Under the pieces are notes generated by a model. The model made no database searches, was not told where the DNA came from, and saw only the letters and a program-made list of their open reading frames with translations. From Streptoverticillium olivoreticuli subsp. olivoreticuli (GTDB taxonomy: Bacteria; Actinomycetota; Actinomycetes; Streptomycetales; Streptomycetaceae), in assembly GCF_003391135.1 (NCBI RefSeq), contig NZ_CP031455.1, forward strand, positions 6,971,501 to 7,035,500: a DNA stretch of 64,000 nucleotides, read 5' to 3'. Numbering within the stretch: position 1 is the first letter of the stretch; each line of letters begins with the position of its first letter. Positions 17,708-25,384 of this stretch are shown here, piece by piece. The position numbers and the translations under genes are program-made.

Positions 17708-18508
17708 GTGAGCGACACCCCGAAGGACGAACTCCTGGCCGTGGCCCTCGAAGCCGCGGACCGGGCCGGCACCCTGCTCAGGGACGGCCGCCCGGCCGAC
17801 CTGGGCGTCGCCGCGACCAAGACCAGCCCCATCGACGTCGTCACCGAGATGGACATCGCCGCCGAGAAGCTGATCACCGGCTTCCTCGCGGAGCGGCGCC
17901 CCGCCGACGGGGTGCTCGGCGAGGAGGGCGCCAGCAGCGCCGGCACCAGCGGCGTGCGGTGGATCGTCGACCCGCTCGACGGCACGGTCAACTACCTCTA
18001 CGGGCTGCCCTCCTGGGCCGTCTCCATCGCCGCCGAGGTCGACGGGGAGGCCGTCGTCGGCGTGGTCGCCGCGCCGATGCGGGGCGAGACCTACCGCGCG
18101 GTGCGCGGCTCCGGGGCCTTCCTCGGCGACCGGCGGCTCGGCGTGCGCCCCGCACCGCCCCTCGCCCAGGCCCTCATCGGCACCGGCTTCGGCTATCTCA
18201 CCTCCCGCCGGGCCGCCCAGGCGGAGGTCCTGCGCACCCTGCTCCCGGAGGTCCGCGACATCCGGCGCGGCGGGTCCGCGGCCATCGACCTGTGCGACGT
18301 GGCCTGCGGTCGGCTGGACGGCTACTACGAGCGGGGGCTCAACCCCTGGGACTACGCGGCGGGGGCCCTGATCGCCCGCGAGGCGGGCGCGCTGACGGGC
18401 GGCCGACCCGGGGAGCAGGCGTCCACGGAACTGACGCTGGCGGCCGCCCCTGGCCTCTTCGGGACGCTCCAGGACCGCCTGGAGACCCTGGGGGCCTGGC
18501 ACGACTGA
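17708..18508 (+). CDS. Inositol monophosphatase family protein
   Basis: This 266-residue Mg2+-dependent phosphatase of the IMPase/FIG superfamily has the three metal-site motifs: GEEG (near 78), WIVDPLDGTVNY (near 90) and the late NPWDYAAGALIAREAGA. The substrate may be myo-inositol-1-phosphate, histidinol phosphate or another small phosphate ester; the sequence does not discriminate. The GTG start has AAGGAG immediately upstream, formed by the end of hemH, so the two genes are almost certainly co-transcribed. Confidence 0.9.
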   Translation: MSDTPKDELLAVALEAADRAGTLLRDGRPADLGVAATKTSPIDVVTEMDIAAEKLITGFLAERRPADGVLGEEGASSAGTSGVRWIVDPLDGTVNYLYGLPSWAVSIAAEVDGEAVVGVVAAPMRGETYRAVRGSGAFLGDRRLGVRPAPPLAQALIGTGFGYLTSRRAAQAEVLRTLLPEVRDIRRGGSAAIDLCDVACGRLDGYYERGLNPWDYAAGALIAREAGALTGGRPGEQASTELTLAAAPGLFGTLQDRLETLGAWHD

Positions 18509-18547
18509 CCCGGTGGCGGCGGGTGCCGCCCGGCCCGGAACACGGCA

Positions 18548-18579
18548 AACGCCCCCGCACCGGCAGGTGCGGGGGCGTT
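18548..18579. terminator. Bidirectional terminator hairpin
   Basis: Perfect 14-bp inverted repeat AACGCCCCCGCACC / GGTGCGGGGGCGTT with a GGCA loop and A/T at the outer ends. It lies between the convergent inositol phosphatase-like gene and the 55-residue ORF. Confidence 0.8.
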
Positions 18580-18609
18580 CGATGCGTGGATCGGCCGGTG
18601 CGGCTGCCG

Positions 18610-18777
18610 TTAGGCGGCGCTCACTTCGACGCCGTGCTCCGCCGCGAGGCGGTGCAGGTCCTCCAGCGCCGCCTGCTCCACCTCGGCGAGGAAGTCGTCG
18701 CCCGACCTGCGGGCCTGGTCCAGGTCGGACCGGGTGCTTTCTATGCGCTGCAGAATGCCAGCGGTGAACGCGTCCAT
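18610..18777 (-). CDS. Small conserved-looking protein, 55 residues, unknown function
   Basis: The protein starts MDAFTAGILQRIESTRSDLD and is predicted to be almost entirely helical, with heptad-like hydrophobics (a coiled coil or helical hairpin). It ends HRLAAEHGVEVSAA. The start at 18777 is supported by GGAGGGGG about 10 bases upstream. No cysteines, membrane segment or catalytic motif is present. It faces a terminator downstream and is divergent from cutR. I do not recognise a function. Confidence 0.65.
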   Translation of the reverse strand: MDAFTAGILQRIESTRSDLDQARRSGDDFLAEVEQAALEDLHRLAAEHGVEVSAA

Positions 18778-19143
18778 AGTGCTGCGCCCCCTCCAGGGTC
18801 GGCTCACGGCGGCACGGGGGTGTGCCTGGGGGTCACCCCCGGCGGGACCGGGGGAGAAACGATCGCACCCTGCCCCTTCGGGCGGCGGCGGCTCGTGACG
18901 TGCCGCTGCTCGGGTGTGATCGCGGGTGTGCAGACGTCTTCCCCACCGCCGTCCGCGGGGAAACCTGCGGCCGCCGGGCAATCCGGAATCACACCGGAAC
19001 CACGCGGGAACCCCACGCCCGCCCACCGCTGCCGCCCATGCCCCTTACAGCCGGTTTACCGGAGGAGGAGGCAGGATGGATACACCCCACCGGGGAACCA
19101 CATGCCTGCCCCGACCAAGGGCTCCAAGGGAAGGATCAACGCC
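18778..19143. promoter_or_regulatory. cutR: Divergent regulatory region upstream of cutRS
   Basis: This 366-base spacer lies between the 55-residue ORF and cutR. It contains the perfect palindrome CCGGTTTACCGG at 19051-19062. Directly overlapping it is an unusually strong Shine-Dalgarno, GGAGGAGGAGG, at 19061-19071. That Shine-Dalgarno precedes an ATG at 19076 which is not in the cutR frame. An in-frame ATG for cutR also exists at 19102. No other gene is supported. Confidence 0.45.
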
Positions 19144-19797
19144 GTGCGCGTACTCGTCGTCGAGGACGAGCAGCTGCTCGCCGATGCCGTCGCCACCGGA
19201 TTGCGCCGGGAGGCCATGGCCGTCGACGTCGTGTACGACGGAGCGGCCGCGCTGGAGCGCGTCGCCGTCAACGACTACGACGTCATCGTCCTCGACCGCG
19301 ACCTCCCGCTCGTCCACGGTGACGACGTGTGCCGCAAGGTCGTCGAGCTCGGCATGCCCACCCGCGTCCTGATGCTGACCGCCTCCGGCGACGTCAGCGA
19401 CCGCGTGGAGGGCCTGGAGATCGGCGCCGACGACTACCTGCCCAAGCCCTTCGCCTTCAGCGAGCTCACCGCCCGCGTCCGCGCCCTCGGGCGCCGTACG
19501 ACCGTGGCGCTGCCGCCCGTCCTGGAGCGGGCCGGCATCAAGCTGGACCCCAACCGCCGCGAGGTCTTCCGCGAGGGCCGGGAGGTGCAGCTGGCACCCA
19601 AGGAGTTCGCGGTGCTGGAGGTGCTCATGCGCAGCGAGGGGGCCGTGGTCTCGGCCGAGCAGCTGCTGGAGAAGGCCTGGGACGAGAACACCGACCCCTT
19701 CACCAACGTCGTCCGCGTCACGGTCATGACCCTGCGCCGCAAGCTCGGCGAGCCCGCGGTGATCGTCACCGTGCCCGGCTCCGGTTATCGGATCTGA
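19144..19797 (+). CDS. cutR: Response regulator CutR (OmpR/PhoB family)
   Basis: This 217-residue two-component response regulator has a receiver domain with acidic pocket E7-D8, phosphorylatable D51 (VIVLDRDLP) and KPF near 101. A winged-helix OmpR-type DNA-binding domain follows (LAPKEFAVLEVLM, TNVVRVTVMTLRRKLGEP, VPGSGYRI). The sequence agrees from memory almost residue for residue with S. lividans/S. coelicolor CutR. CutRS affects actinorhodin production and secretion or redox stress responses. The GTG at 19144 with GGAAGGAT upstream reproduces the published start; an in-frame ATG at 19102 would add 14 residues. cutS follows after 6 bases. Confidence 0.93.
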   Translation: MRVLVVEDEQLLADAVATGLRREAMAVDVVYDGAAALERVAVNDYDVIVLDRDLPLVHGDDVCRKVVELGMPTRVLMLTASGDVSDRVEGLEIGADDYLPKPFAFSELTARVRALGRRTTVALPPVLERAGIKLDPNRREVFREGREVQLAPKEFAVLEVLMRSEGAVVSAEQLLEKAWDENTDPFTNVVRVTVMTLRRKLGEPAVIVTVPGSGYRI

Positions 19798-19803
19798 CGC
19801 CCG

Positions 19804-21060
19804 ATGCCCGCCACCCCCGCGCCGCCGGCGGCCCCGCACACCCCGCCGAAGCCCACCTGGGACCCCCGTCAGCCCGTCGTACGGCCGTTCCCCTGGCTGC
19901 GTCCGACCATCCGCATACGGCTCACCCTGCTCTACGGCGGGATGTTCCTGATGGCGGGCGTCCTGCTGCTCACGATCATCTATCTGCTGGCCGCCCACGC
20001 GCTGGACGCCGGCAGCACGCCGCTGATCAAGCTGAACAACGGCAGCCAGGTCACCGTGCCCGACTCCAGCCTCTGTCCTGCCCTGCGCCCCGGCCTGACG
20101 GCCGACGAGGCGAACAACGTCCTGAGCAACTGCACGAGCCACCTGCGTGCCCTCGCCCTCGACAGCCTCCTCAAGCGCTCCCTGCTCGCCCTCCTCGGCC
20201 TCGCCGTGATCGCCTTCGCCTTCGGCTACGCCATGGCGGGCCGGGTCCTCTCGCCGCTCGGCAAGATGACGCGCACGGCCCGCAGGGTCGCCGCCACGGA
20301 CCTCTCGCGCCGTATCGAACTGGGTGGCCCGGAGGACGAGTTGAAGGAGCTCTCCGACACCTTCGACGAGATGCTCGACCGGCTGGAGCGGGCGTTCACC
20401 GCGCAGCAGCGCTTCGTGGCCAACGCCTCGCACGAGCTGCGCACCCCGCTGGCGATCAACCGCACGCTGCTGGAGGTCCACCTCTCCGACCCCGGCGCGT
20501 CCCCCGAGCTCCAGCAGCTCGGCAAGACCCTGCTGGCCACCAACGAGCGCAGCGAGCAGCTCGTGGAGGGCCTGCTGCTGCTCGCGCGCAGCGACAACGA
20601 GATCGTGGACCGCAAGCCCGTCGATCTCGCCGAGGTGGCCTCCCAGGCCATCGACCAGACCCGTGCGGAGGCCCAGGCCAAGGGCGTGGAGCTGCGCGGC
20701 ACCCGGCAGCCCGCGGTCGTCCAGGGCAACGGCGTGCTCCTGGAGCGCATCGCGCTCAATCTCGTGCAGAACGCCGTGCGCTACAACACGGCCGACGGCT
20801 GGGTCGAGGTCACCACGGAGGCCCAGCCGGGCCGGGCGGTGCTGGTGGTGGAGAACACCGGCCCCATCGTCCCGGCGTACGAGGTGGACAACATCTTCGA
20901 GCCGTTCCGCCGCCTGCGCACCGAGCGGACCGGCAGCGACAAGGGTGTGGGCCTCGGCCTGTCGATCGTCCGCTCCGTCGCCCGCGCGCACGGCGGCAGG
21001 ATCACCGCCGAACCCCGTGACGGGGGTGGATTGATCATGAGAGTGGTACTTCCCACCTGA
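19804..21060 (+). CDS. cutS: Sensor histidine kinase CutS
   Basis: This 418-residue membrane kinase partners CutR. A Pro-rich cytoplasmic N-terminus is followed by TM1 (LLYGGMFLMAGVLLLTIIYLL, about 45-66). A short extracytoplasmic loop carries two cysteines (SSLCPALRPG and LSNCTSHL). TM2 is LLALLGLAVIAFAFGYAMAG, followed by HAMP. The phosphoacceptor His is in FVANASHELRTPLA at about residue 210. The HATPase_c domain has an N box (ALNLVQNAVRYN), a G1 region (VVENTGP) and GVGLGLSIV. The loop Cys pair could form a redox-sensing disulfide. The ATG follows the cutR stop by 6 bases. Confidence 0.93.
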   Translation: MPATPAPPAAPHTPPKPTWDPRQPVVRPFPWLRPTIRIRLTLLYGGMFLMAGVLLLTIIYLLAAHALDAGSTPLIKLNNGSQVTVPDSSLCPALRPGLTADEANNVLSNCTSHLRALALDSLLKRSLLALLGLAVIAFAFGYAMAGRVLSPLGKMTRTARRVAATDLSRRIELGGPEDELKELSDTFDEMLDRLERAFTAQQRFVANASHELRTPLAINRTLLEVHLSDPGASPELQQLGKTLLATNERSEQLVEGLLLLARSDNEIVDRKPVDLAEVASQAIDQTRAEAQAKGVELRGTRQPAVVQGNGVLLERIALNLVQNAVRYNTADGWVEVTTEAQPGRAVLVVENTGPIVPAYEVDNIFEPFRRLRTERTGSDKGVGLGLSIVRSVARAHGGRITAEPRDGGGLIMRVVLPT

Positions 21061-21458
21061 GAATCTCTGCGAGAATGGGGCGGCCGCAGGTTCGCTTTGG
21101 GCGGAATTTTCATGGTCCGCCCCTCGCCGGAGGCGTGTGTGATCGCTCACATGCGCAAACTTTTGGCCATCCACTCTCCGTGATCATCGGGATCGACGGA
21201 ACGCCGGGAAAATGGGGGTTTCCGGGGGTCCTGATCACGGGAAGTACACGTGATGGCGTATCCACATGCGGCATCCGGACCGTGTACGGTCCCGTTCGCC
21301 ATCCATCCCCATCACCTCTTCAGGTGTGCGGTTGGGTGTCGATTGAGTAACAGACCTTGATGTGAGGCAAAATCTCCGCCTCGGGTCGGGCACAAGTCCG
21401 GCCTCTCACGCGTTACGTGCGCTGGAGACACCGCAGACACCCAGAGGGGGAGAGCGAC
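21061..21458. promoter_or_regulatory. 398-base intergenic region with Crp-like palindrome
   Basis: No convincing gene lies here; a 91-codon frame at 21075-21350 lacks a ribosome binding site and typical codon bias. The DNA is more AT-rich than its surroundings, as expected for a promoter region of the DUF4193 gene. A perfect inverted repeat TGTGA-TCGC-TCACA is at 21138-21151, resembling a Crp/FNR-family half-site pair with a 4-base rather than 6-base centre. Confidence 0.45.
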
Positions 21459-21755
21459 ATGGCAACGGACTACGACACCCCACGCAAGACCGACGATGAC
21501 GTCAACGAGGACAGCATCGAGGAACTCAAGGCCCGGCGGAACGACAAGTCCGCTTCAACGGTCGACGTCGACGACTTCGAGGCCGCCGAGGGCCTGGAGC
21601 TGCCCGGCGCGGACCTCTCCAACGAGGAGCTGTCCGTCCGGGTCCTGCCTCGGCAGGCCGACGAGTTCACCTGCATGAGCTGCTTCCTCGTGCACCACCG
21701 CAGCCAGCTGGCCCGCGAGAAGAACGGCCAGCCGATCTGCCGCGACTGCGAGTGA
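21459..21755 (+). CDS. DUF4193 small zinc-ribbon protein
   Basis: This 98-residue acidic protein is conserved in actinobacteria as DUF4193. The N-terminal half is charged and probably flexible; the C-terminus contains FTCMSCFLVHHRSQL and PICRDCE, two CxxC knuckles that should bind one zinc. The length is typical of the family. The function is unknown, and the two knuckles resemble small RNA polymerase- or ribosome-associated zinc proteins. The ATG at 21459 follows GAGGGGGAGAG. The next gene starts 13 bases after the stop. Confidence 0.88.
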   Translation: MATDYDTPRKTDDDVNEDSIEELKARRNDKSASTVDVDDFEAAEGLELPGADLSNEELSVRVLPRQADEFTCMSCFLVHHRSQLAREKNGQPICRDCE

Positions 21756-21768
21756 GGAGCGGGTCTGC

Positions 21769-22605
21769 ATGGCAGGCTCGATCCCGTTTCGCAAGCGGCG
21801 CTCCCGGCGGTCCGAACTGACCACCGGACCTGAGGGGAACGCCGCGCGGCAGAAGGGTGCCGACGAGACCGTCGGCGCCGTGGACACCACTCCTGCCGCC
21901 GGGGCCGGCACAGACGTCGAGCGGGGCCGTGCGGCCTCGCTCGCCGCCGTTGTCGGCCGTGGCGCCAGGAAGGGCGGCCGGGGGGCCAAGGCGGGCCTGA
22001 CCGCCATGGCCGACCGGATCATCGCGAACGCCCCGCGCATCCCCGTGCGCGACCTCGCGACCCTGCGCGAGCAGTTCCCGGGCCTCGGCCCGGAGGAGCT
22101 CGCGGACAAACTGGTGGCGGGCGCCGCGTACGGCACCTCCACCGTGGGCGCCGGCGTCGGCGCCGCGGCCATGCTGCCGGTCCCGCCGGCCATGCCCGCC
22201 GAGCTGGCGGCCGAGATCGTCGGCGTCGCCGCCGTGGAGTTCAAGCTCATCGCCGAGCTCCACGAGGTCTACGGCCTGCGGGCCCCCGGCACCGTGCGCC
22301 AGCGCGCGGTGGCCTATCTCGGGGCGTGGGCCGACGAGCGCGGCATCGACGTCACCTCACCGCTGACCGTCAACGCGGCCCTCGGCGGCCAGCTGCGGCG
22401 CGAGCTGCGCCAGCAGGTCCTCAAGCGCACCTTCCGCAATCTGCCCAACCTCACGCCCTTCATGATCGGCGCGACCGTGGGCGCGGTGATGAACCGCCGT
22501 GACACCAAGAGGCTCGCCGAGAAGGTCCGCAAGGACCTGCGCGCCCGGCAGGTGTCCTGGGACGCCCTGCCGCCCGCCGGAGCGCCGGAGCCCGGCGCCC
22601 TCTAG
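21769..22605 (+). CDS. Conserved hypothetical protein, probably membrane-associated
   Basis: This 278-residue protein has a basic N-terminus (FRKRRSRRSE) and an Ala/Gly-rich stretch containing a possible hydrophobic segment near residues 120-150 (STVGAGVGAAAMLPVPPAMPAELAAEIVG). A helical domain with ELHEVYGLRAPGTVRQRAVAYL and FRNLPNLTPFMIGATVGAVMN follows. The overall layout recalls EcsC-like helical proteins, but I would not assign it on this basis. The start is supported by GAGGAG 9 bases upstream. It is probably in an operon with the DUF4193 gene. Confidence 0.8.
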   Translation: MAGSIPFRKRRSRRSELTTGPEGNAARQKGADETVGAVDTTPAAGAGTDVERGRAASLAAVVGRGARKGGRGAKAGLTAMADRIIANAPRIPVRDLATLREQFPGLGPEELADKLVAGAAYGTSTVGAGVGAAAMLPVPPAMPAELAAEIVGVAAVEFKLIAELHEVYGLRAPGTVRQRAVAYLGAWADERGIDVTSPLTVNAALGGQLRRELRQQVLKRTFRNLPNLTPFMIGATVGAVMNRRDTKRLAEKVRKDLRARQVSWDALPPAGAPEPGAL

Positions 22606-22617
22606 CCCTGGGCGCCC

Positions 22618-23061
22618 TCAGGTCCGTACGGCCGCGAGAGCGGCGGCCAGGCGCTCGGGGGAGCGGGTGGAGAGATAGACGTACGGTGTGGGGTCCGCCG
22701 GGTCCGTGATCTCGATCCGCAGGGCCGTCGGGATGTAGCCGCGCAGCAGCATGAAGGCGCGGGTGTCGGCCTTGTGCGTGCGCCAGGCGCGGGCCTCCTC
22801 CGCGTCCAGGACCTCCGCCGTACCCAGCGCCGTCACCGGGATCCTCGCGTCGCCGGCGACGAGCGCGCCGCCGACGACCCGGATGCGCACCGAGCCGTAC
22901 GAGCTGACCGCGACCGACGCGAGGGCGGCGCCGCCGACGAGCCCGCCCAGCATCGGGACCGTGCCCAGCGGCAGCAGGATCAGCGCCATGGCGACCCCGA
23001 CGAGCGCCGCGATGAACCACCAGGATCGGGGTGCGGTCAGGCGTTCTTCGTAAGGCTGCAT
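22618..23061 (-). CDS. DUF3093 membrane protein
   Basis: This 147-residue protein begins MQPYEERLTAPRSWW, the hallmark start of DUF3093. Two membrane segments follow (FIAALVGVAMALILLPLGTV, MLGGLVGGAALASVAVSSY). A small beta-rich PH-like domain with RIRVVGGALVAGDARIP and RGYIPTALRIEITDPADPTPYVYLSTR completes it. The function is unknown. It is divergent from the thioesterase-dut operon and in this position neighbours dut in many actinomycetes. The stop is 12 bases from the end of the convergent upstream gene. Confidence 0.87.
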   Translation of the reverse strand: MQPYEERLTAPRSWWFIAALVGVAMALILLPLGTVPMLGGLVGGAALASVAVSSYGSVRIRVVGGALVAGDARIPVTALGTAEVLDAEEARAWRTHKADTRAFMLLRGYIPTALRIEITDPADPTPYVYLSTRSPERLAAALAAVRT

Positions 23062-23119
23062 GGGCCAAGCCTGCCACGGACGGGACCGGGCCCTGTTCTC
23101 GCGGGTAAGGTCAGCCCCT

Positions 23120-23704
23120 GTGAGTGGACGAACGACAACGCCGACGCTGCCGCCCGGGGCCGAGCCGCCGGTGCGGCACCCCGACGCGCCCGCGCCCGGG
23201 GAGACCATCGGGGCGCACTATGAATACTGCTTCGGCTGCGGCGGGGGCGTCCCGCACGGTCTGCACGTGGAGGTGCGCGCCGGCGAGGGCGTGAGCGTCA
23301 CCGCGGAGTTCCGCGTCAAGGAGGCGCACCAGGGCGCCCCCGGTCTCGCGCACGGCGGTGTGCTGGCCACGGCGCTGGACGAGACGCTGGGCTCGCTGGG
23401 CTGGCTGCTGCGGGTGATCGCGGTGACCGGGCGGCTGGAGACGGACTATGTGCGGCCCGTGCCGGTGGGCACCGTGCTGCACCTGGCGGCCGAGGTCCGC
23501 GCGGTGCACGGCCGTAAGATCTACGCCACGGCCACCGGCCGGATCGGCGGCCCGGAGGGCCCCGTCGCGGTCCAGGCGGAAGCGGTGTTCATCGAGGTCA
23601 AGGTCGACCACTTCATCGAGAACGGCCGTGCCGCCGAGATCCAGGCCGCCCTGGCCGACCCCGACCAGGTGAAGGTCGCGCGAGCTTTTGAGGTGAACCC
23701 GTGA
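23120..23704 (+). CDS. PaaI-type hotdog thioesterase
   Basis: This 194-residue hotdog-fold acyl-CoA thioesterase has a GAHYEYCFGCG entry motif and the conserved LAHGGVLATALDETLG core with its catalytic acidic residue. It continues ETDYVRPVPVGTVLHLAAEV. The substrate is unknown. The GTG at 23120 was selected because AAGGTCAG precedes it and upstream sequence is unlike the family. The stop overlaps the dut start (GTGA), so the two are translationally coupled. Confidence 0.87.
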   Translation: MSGRTTTPTLPPGAEPPVRHPDAPAPGETIGAHYEYCFGCGGGVPHGLHVEVRAGEGVSVTAEFRVKEAHQGAPGLAHGGVLATALDETLGSLGWLLRVIAVTGRLETDYVRPVPVGTVLHLAAEVRAVHGRKIYATATGRIGGPEGPVAVQAEAVFIEVKVDHFIENGRAAEIQAALADPDQVKVARAFEVNP

Positions 23705-24201
23705 GCCGTATGCCCCTGGACGTGCTGATCCGCCGGGTCGACCCGGAGGTGCCCGTCCCCTCCTACGGTCACCCCGGCGACGCCGGCTGCGACCTCGTGA
23801 CCACCGAGGCCGCCGAGCTGGCGCCGGGGGAGCGGCTGGTGCTGCCCACCGGGGTGTCCATCGCGCTGCCCGACGGCTACGCCGCCTTCGTGCACCCGCG
23901 TTCGGGTCTCGCCGCCAGGTGCGGGGTCTCCATGGTGAATGCCCCGGGGACCATCGATGCCGGGTACCGTGGAGAGATCAAGGTGATTGTGGTCAATCTG
24001 GACCCGCGCGAGACCGTGCGGTTCGAGAGGTTCGACCGCATCGCCCAATTGGTTGTCCAGCAGGTCGAGAAGGTCCGCTTCCATGAGGTGGCGGAGCTTC
24101 CAGGCTCGGCACGGGCCGAAGGGGGCTTCGGGTCCACCGGTGGCCACGCTGCCGTGGGGAATGGATTCGCTTCGGTCGTCAGCGACCGGGAAGGACAGTG
24201 A
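23701..24201 (+). CDS. dut: dUTP diphosphatase
   Basis: This 166-residue trimeric dUTPase hydrolyses dUTP to dUMP and PPi, preventing uracil incorporation. All five motifs are visible: GDAGCDLVT (1), PRSGLAARCG (2), GTIDAGYRGEIKVIVVN (3), RIAQLVVQQVE (4) and the C-terminal RAEGGFGSTGGHA (5). The GTG at 23701 overlaps the thioesterase stop; an ATG three codons later is also possible. The DUF3710 gene starts directly after. Confidence 0.95.
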   Translation: MSRMPLDVLIRRVDPEVPVPSYGHPGDAGCDLVTTEAAELAPGERLVLPTGVSIALPDGYAAFVHPRSGLAARCGVSMVNAPGTIDAGYRGEIKVIVVNLDPRETVRFERFDRIAQLVVQQVEKVRFHEVAELPGSARAEGGFGSTGGHAAVGNGFASVVSDREGQ

Positions 24202-24202
24202 C

Positions 24203-24985
24203 GTGTTCGGTCGTCGCCGCAAGCGCGGGGAGGACGCCGTCGACCAGGTCGACGACGTGACCTCCGAGGAGTTGGCTGAGGACTCCCTCTCCAACGCGTC
24301 CGCAGAGGACATCGCGGCCGAGAGCCGGGTCCGGCTGGAGCCGGAGCCGCGCCCCGACGGGCCGTGGGACCTCTCCGAGGTCCGCGACCCCACGGAGGGC
24401 CGGGTGGACCTCGGCGGACTGTTCGTGCCCGGGGTCGAGGGCATGGAGCTGAGGGTCGAGGTCGCCGGTGACGCCATCGTCGCCGCGACGGTGGTGCTGC
24501 GCGACAGCGCCGTGCAGCTCCAGGCGTTCGCCGCCCCCAAGCGCGAGGGCATCTGGCACGAGGTGCGGGACGAGATCGCGTCCGGCATCACCCAGCAGGG
24601 CGGAGTCGTGGACGAGGTCCAGGGCCCGCTGGGCTGGGAGCTGCGGGCCCAGGTGCCGGTCGCGCTGCCGGACGGCACCCAGGGCGTCCAGCTCGTCCGC
24701 TTCGTGGGCTGTGACGGGCCGCGCTGGTTCCTGCGCGGTGTCATCTCGGGCCAGGGCGCGGTGCAGCCGCAGACCGCCGGGCTGCTCGAGCAGATCTTCC
24801 AGGACACCGTCGTCGTGCGCGGCGAGTCGCCGATGGCGCCCCGCGACCCGATCGTGCTGAAGCTGCCGGACGACGCGCAGATGGTCGCCGAGGGTCTTCA
24901 GCAGCCGGACGACGACGGCGGCTCGCGCTTCGCCGGTGGCGTGGACCGTCTGGAGCGGGGCCCGGAGATCTCCGAGGTGCGCTGA
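24203..24985 (+). CDS. DUF3710 protein
   Basis: This 260-residue cytoplasmic protein is conserved next to dut in actinobacteria. The charged N-terminus MFGRRRKRGED-type (from GTG) leads into an acidic linker. A globular domain follows with GPWDLSEV, VDLGGLFVPGVEGMELRVE, FAAPKREGIWHEVRDEI, GPRWFLRGVISGQGA and DPIVLKLP. No catalytic motif is obvious. The start has GGGAAGGACAG just upstream, formed by the end of dut. A very strong hairpin follows. Confidence 0.88.
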   Translation: MFGRRRKRGEDAVDQVDDVTSEELAEDSLSNASAEDIAAESRVRLEPEPRPDGPWDLSEVRDPTEGRVDLGGLFVPGVEGMELRVEVAGDAIVAATVVLRDSAVQLQAFAAPKREGIWHEVRDEIASGITQQGGVVDEVQGPLGWELRAQVPVALPDGTQGVQLVRFVGCDGPRWFLRGVISGQGAVQPQTAGLLEQIFQDTVVVRGESPMAPRDPIVLKLPDDAQMVAEGLQQPDDDGGSRFAGGVDRLERGPEISEVR

Positions 24986-25020
24986 AAAACGCTCGTCAAA
25001 CGGCTGGATCGTGCCGTTCC

Positions 25021-25057
25021 GCTGGGCCGCAACCCCGAATCGGGGTTGCGGCCCAGC
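25021..25057. terminator. Terminator hairpin after the dut-DUF3710 operon
   Basis: Near-perfect 18-bp inverted repeat GCTGGGCCGCAACCCCGA / TCGGGGTTGCGGCCCAGC, about 36 bases after the DUF3710 stop. It separates that operon from the kdp promoter region. Confidence 0.8.
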
Positions 25058-25095
25058 GGCGTTTTCGCAGGTCAGAGCGGTATGCGTATGGAAAC

Positions 25096-25142
25096 CGTCA
25101 AGGGGGCGCTAATGGCCGTATGAGAGGCGTCAACGGGGCGCT
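25096..25142 (+). promoter_or_regulatory. Direct repeats upstream of kdp operon (candidate KdpE site)
   Basis: Two 15-base direct repeats, CGTCAAGGGGGCGCT (25096-25110) and CGTCAACGGGGCGCT (25128-25142), differ at one base. They start 32 bases apart, close to three helical turns. They lie 66-112 bases before the first ORF of the kdp operon, the usual place for activation by an OmpR-type regulator. Assignment to KdpE is inference. Confidence 0.5.
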
Positions 25143-25207
25143 CGCGAGGCGACAACAGAGGTTTCCTTTGGGAGTCCGTTCATATCCGAACTCTCTAGGA
25201 GCACACG

Positions 25208-25291
25208 ATGGCCGACGTGGCCTTCGTCGTCACCACGATCGCGGTCTTCGCGCTGGTGGCTCTCGTCGCCAAGGGGGTGACCAAGCTGTGA
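25208..25291 (+). CDS. 27-residue single-pass membrane ORF preceding kdpF
   Basis: The frame reads MADVAFVVTTIAVFALVALV followed by AKGVTKL: one hydrophobic helix with a positively charged end. The ATG has GGAG about 7 bases upstream, the only good ribosome binding site at the front of the kdp operon. Its TGA overlaps the kdpF GTG by the GTGA arrangement, so it is likely translated and coupled to kdpF. It could be a second KdpF-like stabilising peptide. It is too short for standard gene finders; similar ORFs in related genomes would confirm it. Confidence 0.65.
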   Translation: MADVAFVVTTIAVFALVALVAKGVTKL

Positions 25292-25377
25292 CCGTCGAGA
25301 ACATCGTCGGCCTGGTCGTGGCCGTCGCCCTGCTGGGCTACCTGATCCTCGCCCTCGTTTTCCCGGAGAGGTTCTAG
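25288..25377 (+). CDS. kdpF: Potassium-transporting ATPase subunit F
   Basis: This 29-residue single-helix peptide starts with GTG (VTVENIVGLVVAVALLGYLI, then LALVFPERF). The PERF ending is typical of KdpF. KdpF stabilises the KdpABC complex in the membrane. The start overlaps the preceding small ORF by four bases, and kdpA begins 8 bases after the stop. Confidence 0.88.
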   Translation: MTVENIVGLVVAVALLGYLILALVFPERF

Positions 25378-25384
25378 CAAAGAT

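Noticed and set aside
21075..21350. 91-codon plus-strand ORF between cutS and the DUF4193 gene
   Set aside because: Codon use is atypical, there is no ribosome binding site, and the region looks like promoter DNA.
24986..25207. c-di-AMP (ydaO-type) riboswitch upstream of kdp
   Set aside because: The conserved ydaO core could not be recognised; the direct repeats suggest protein-mediated control instead.
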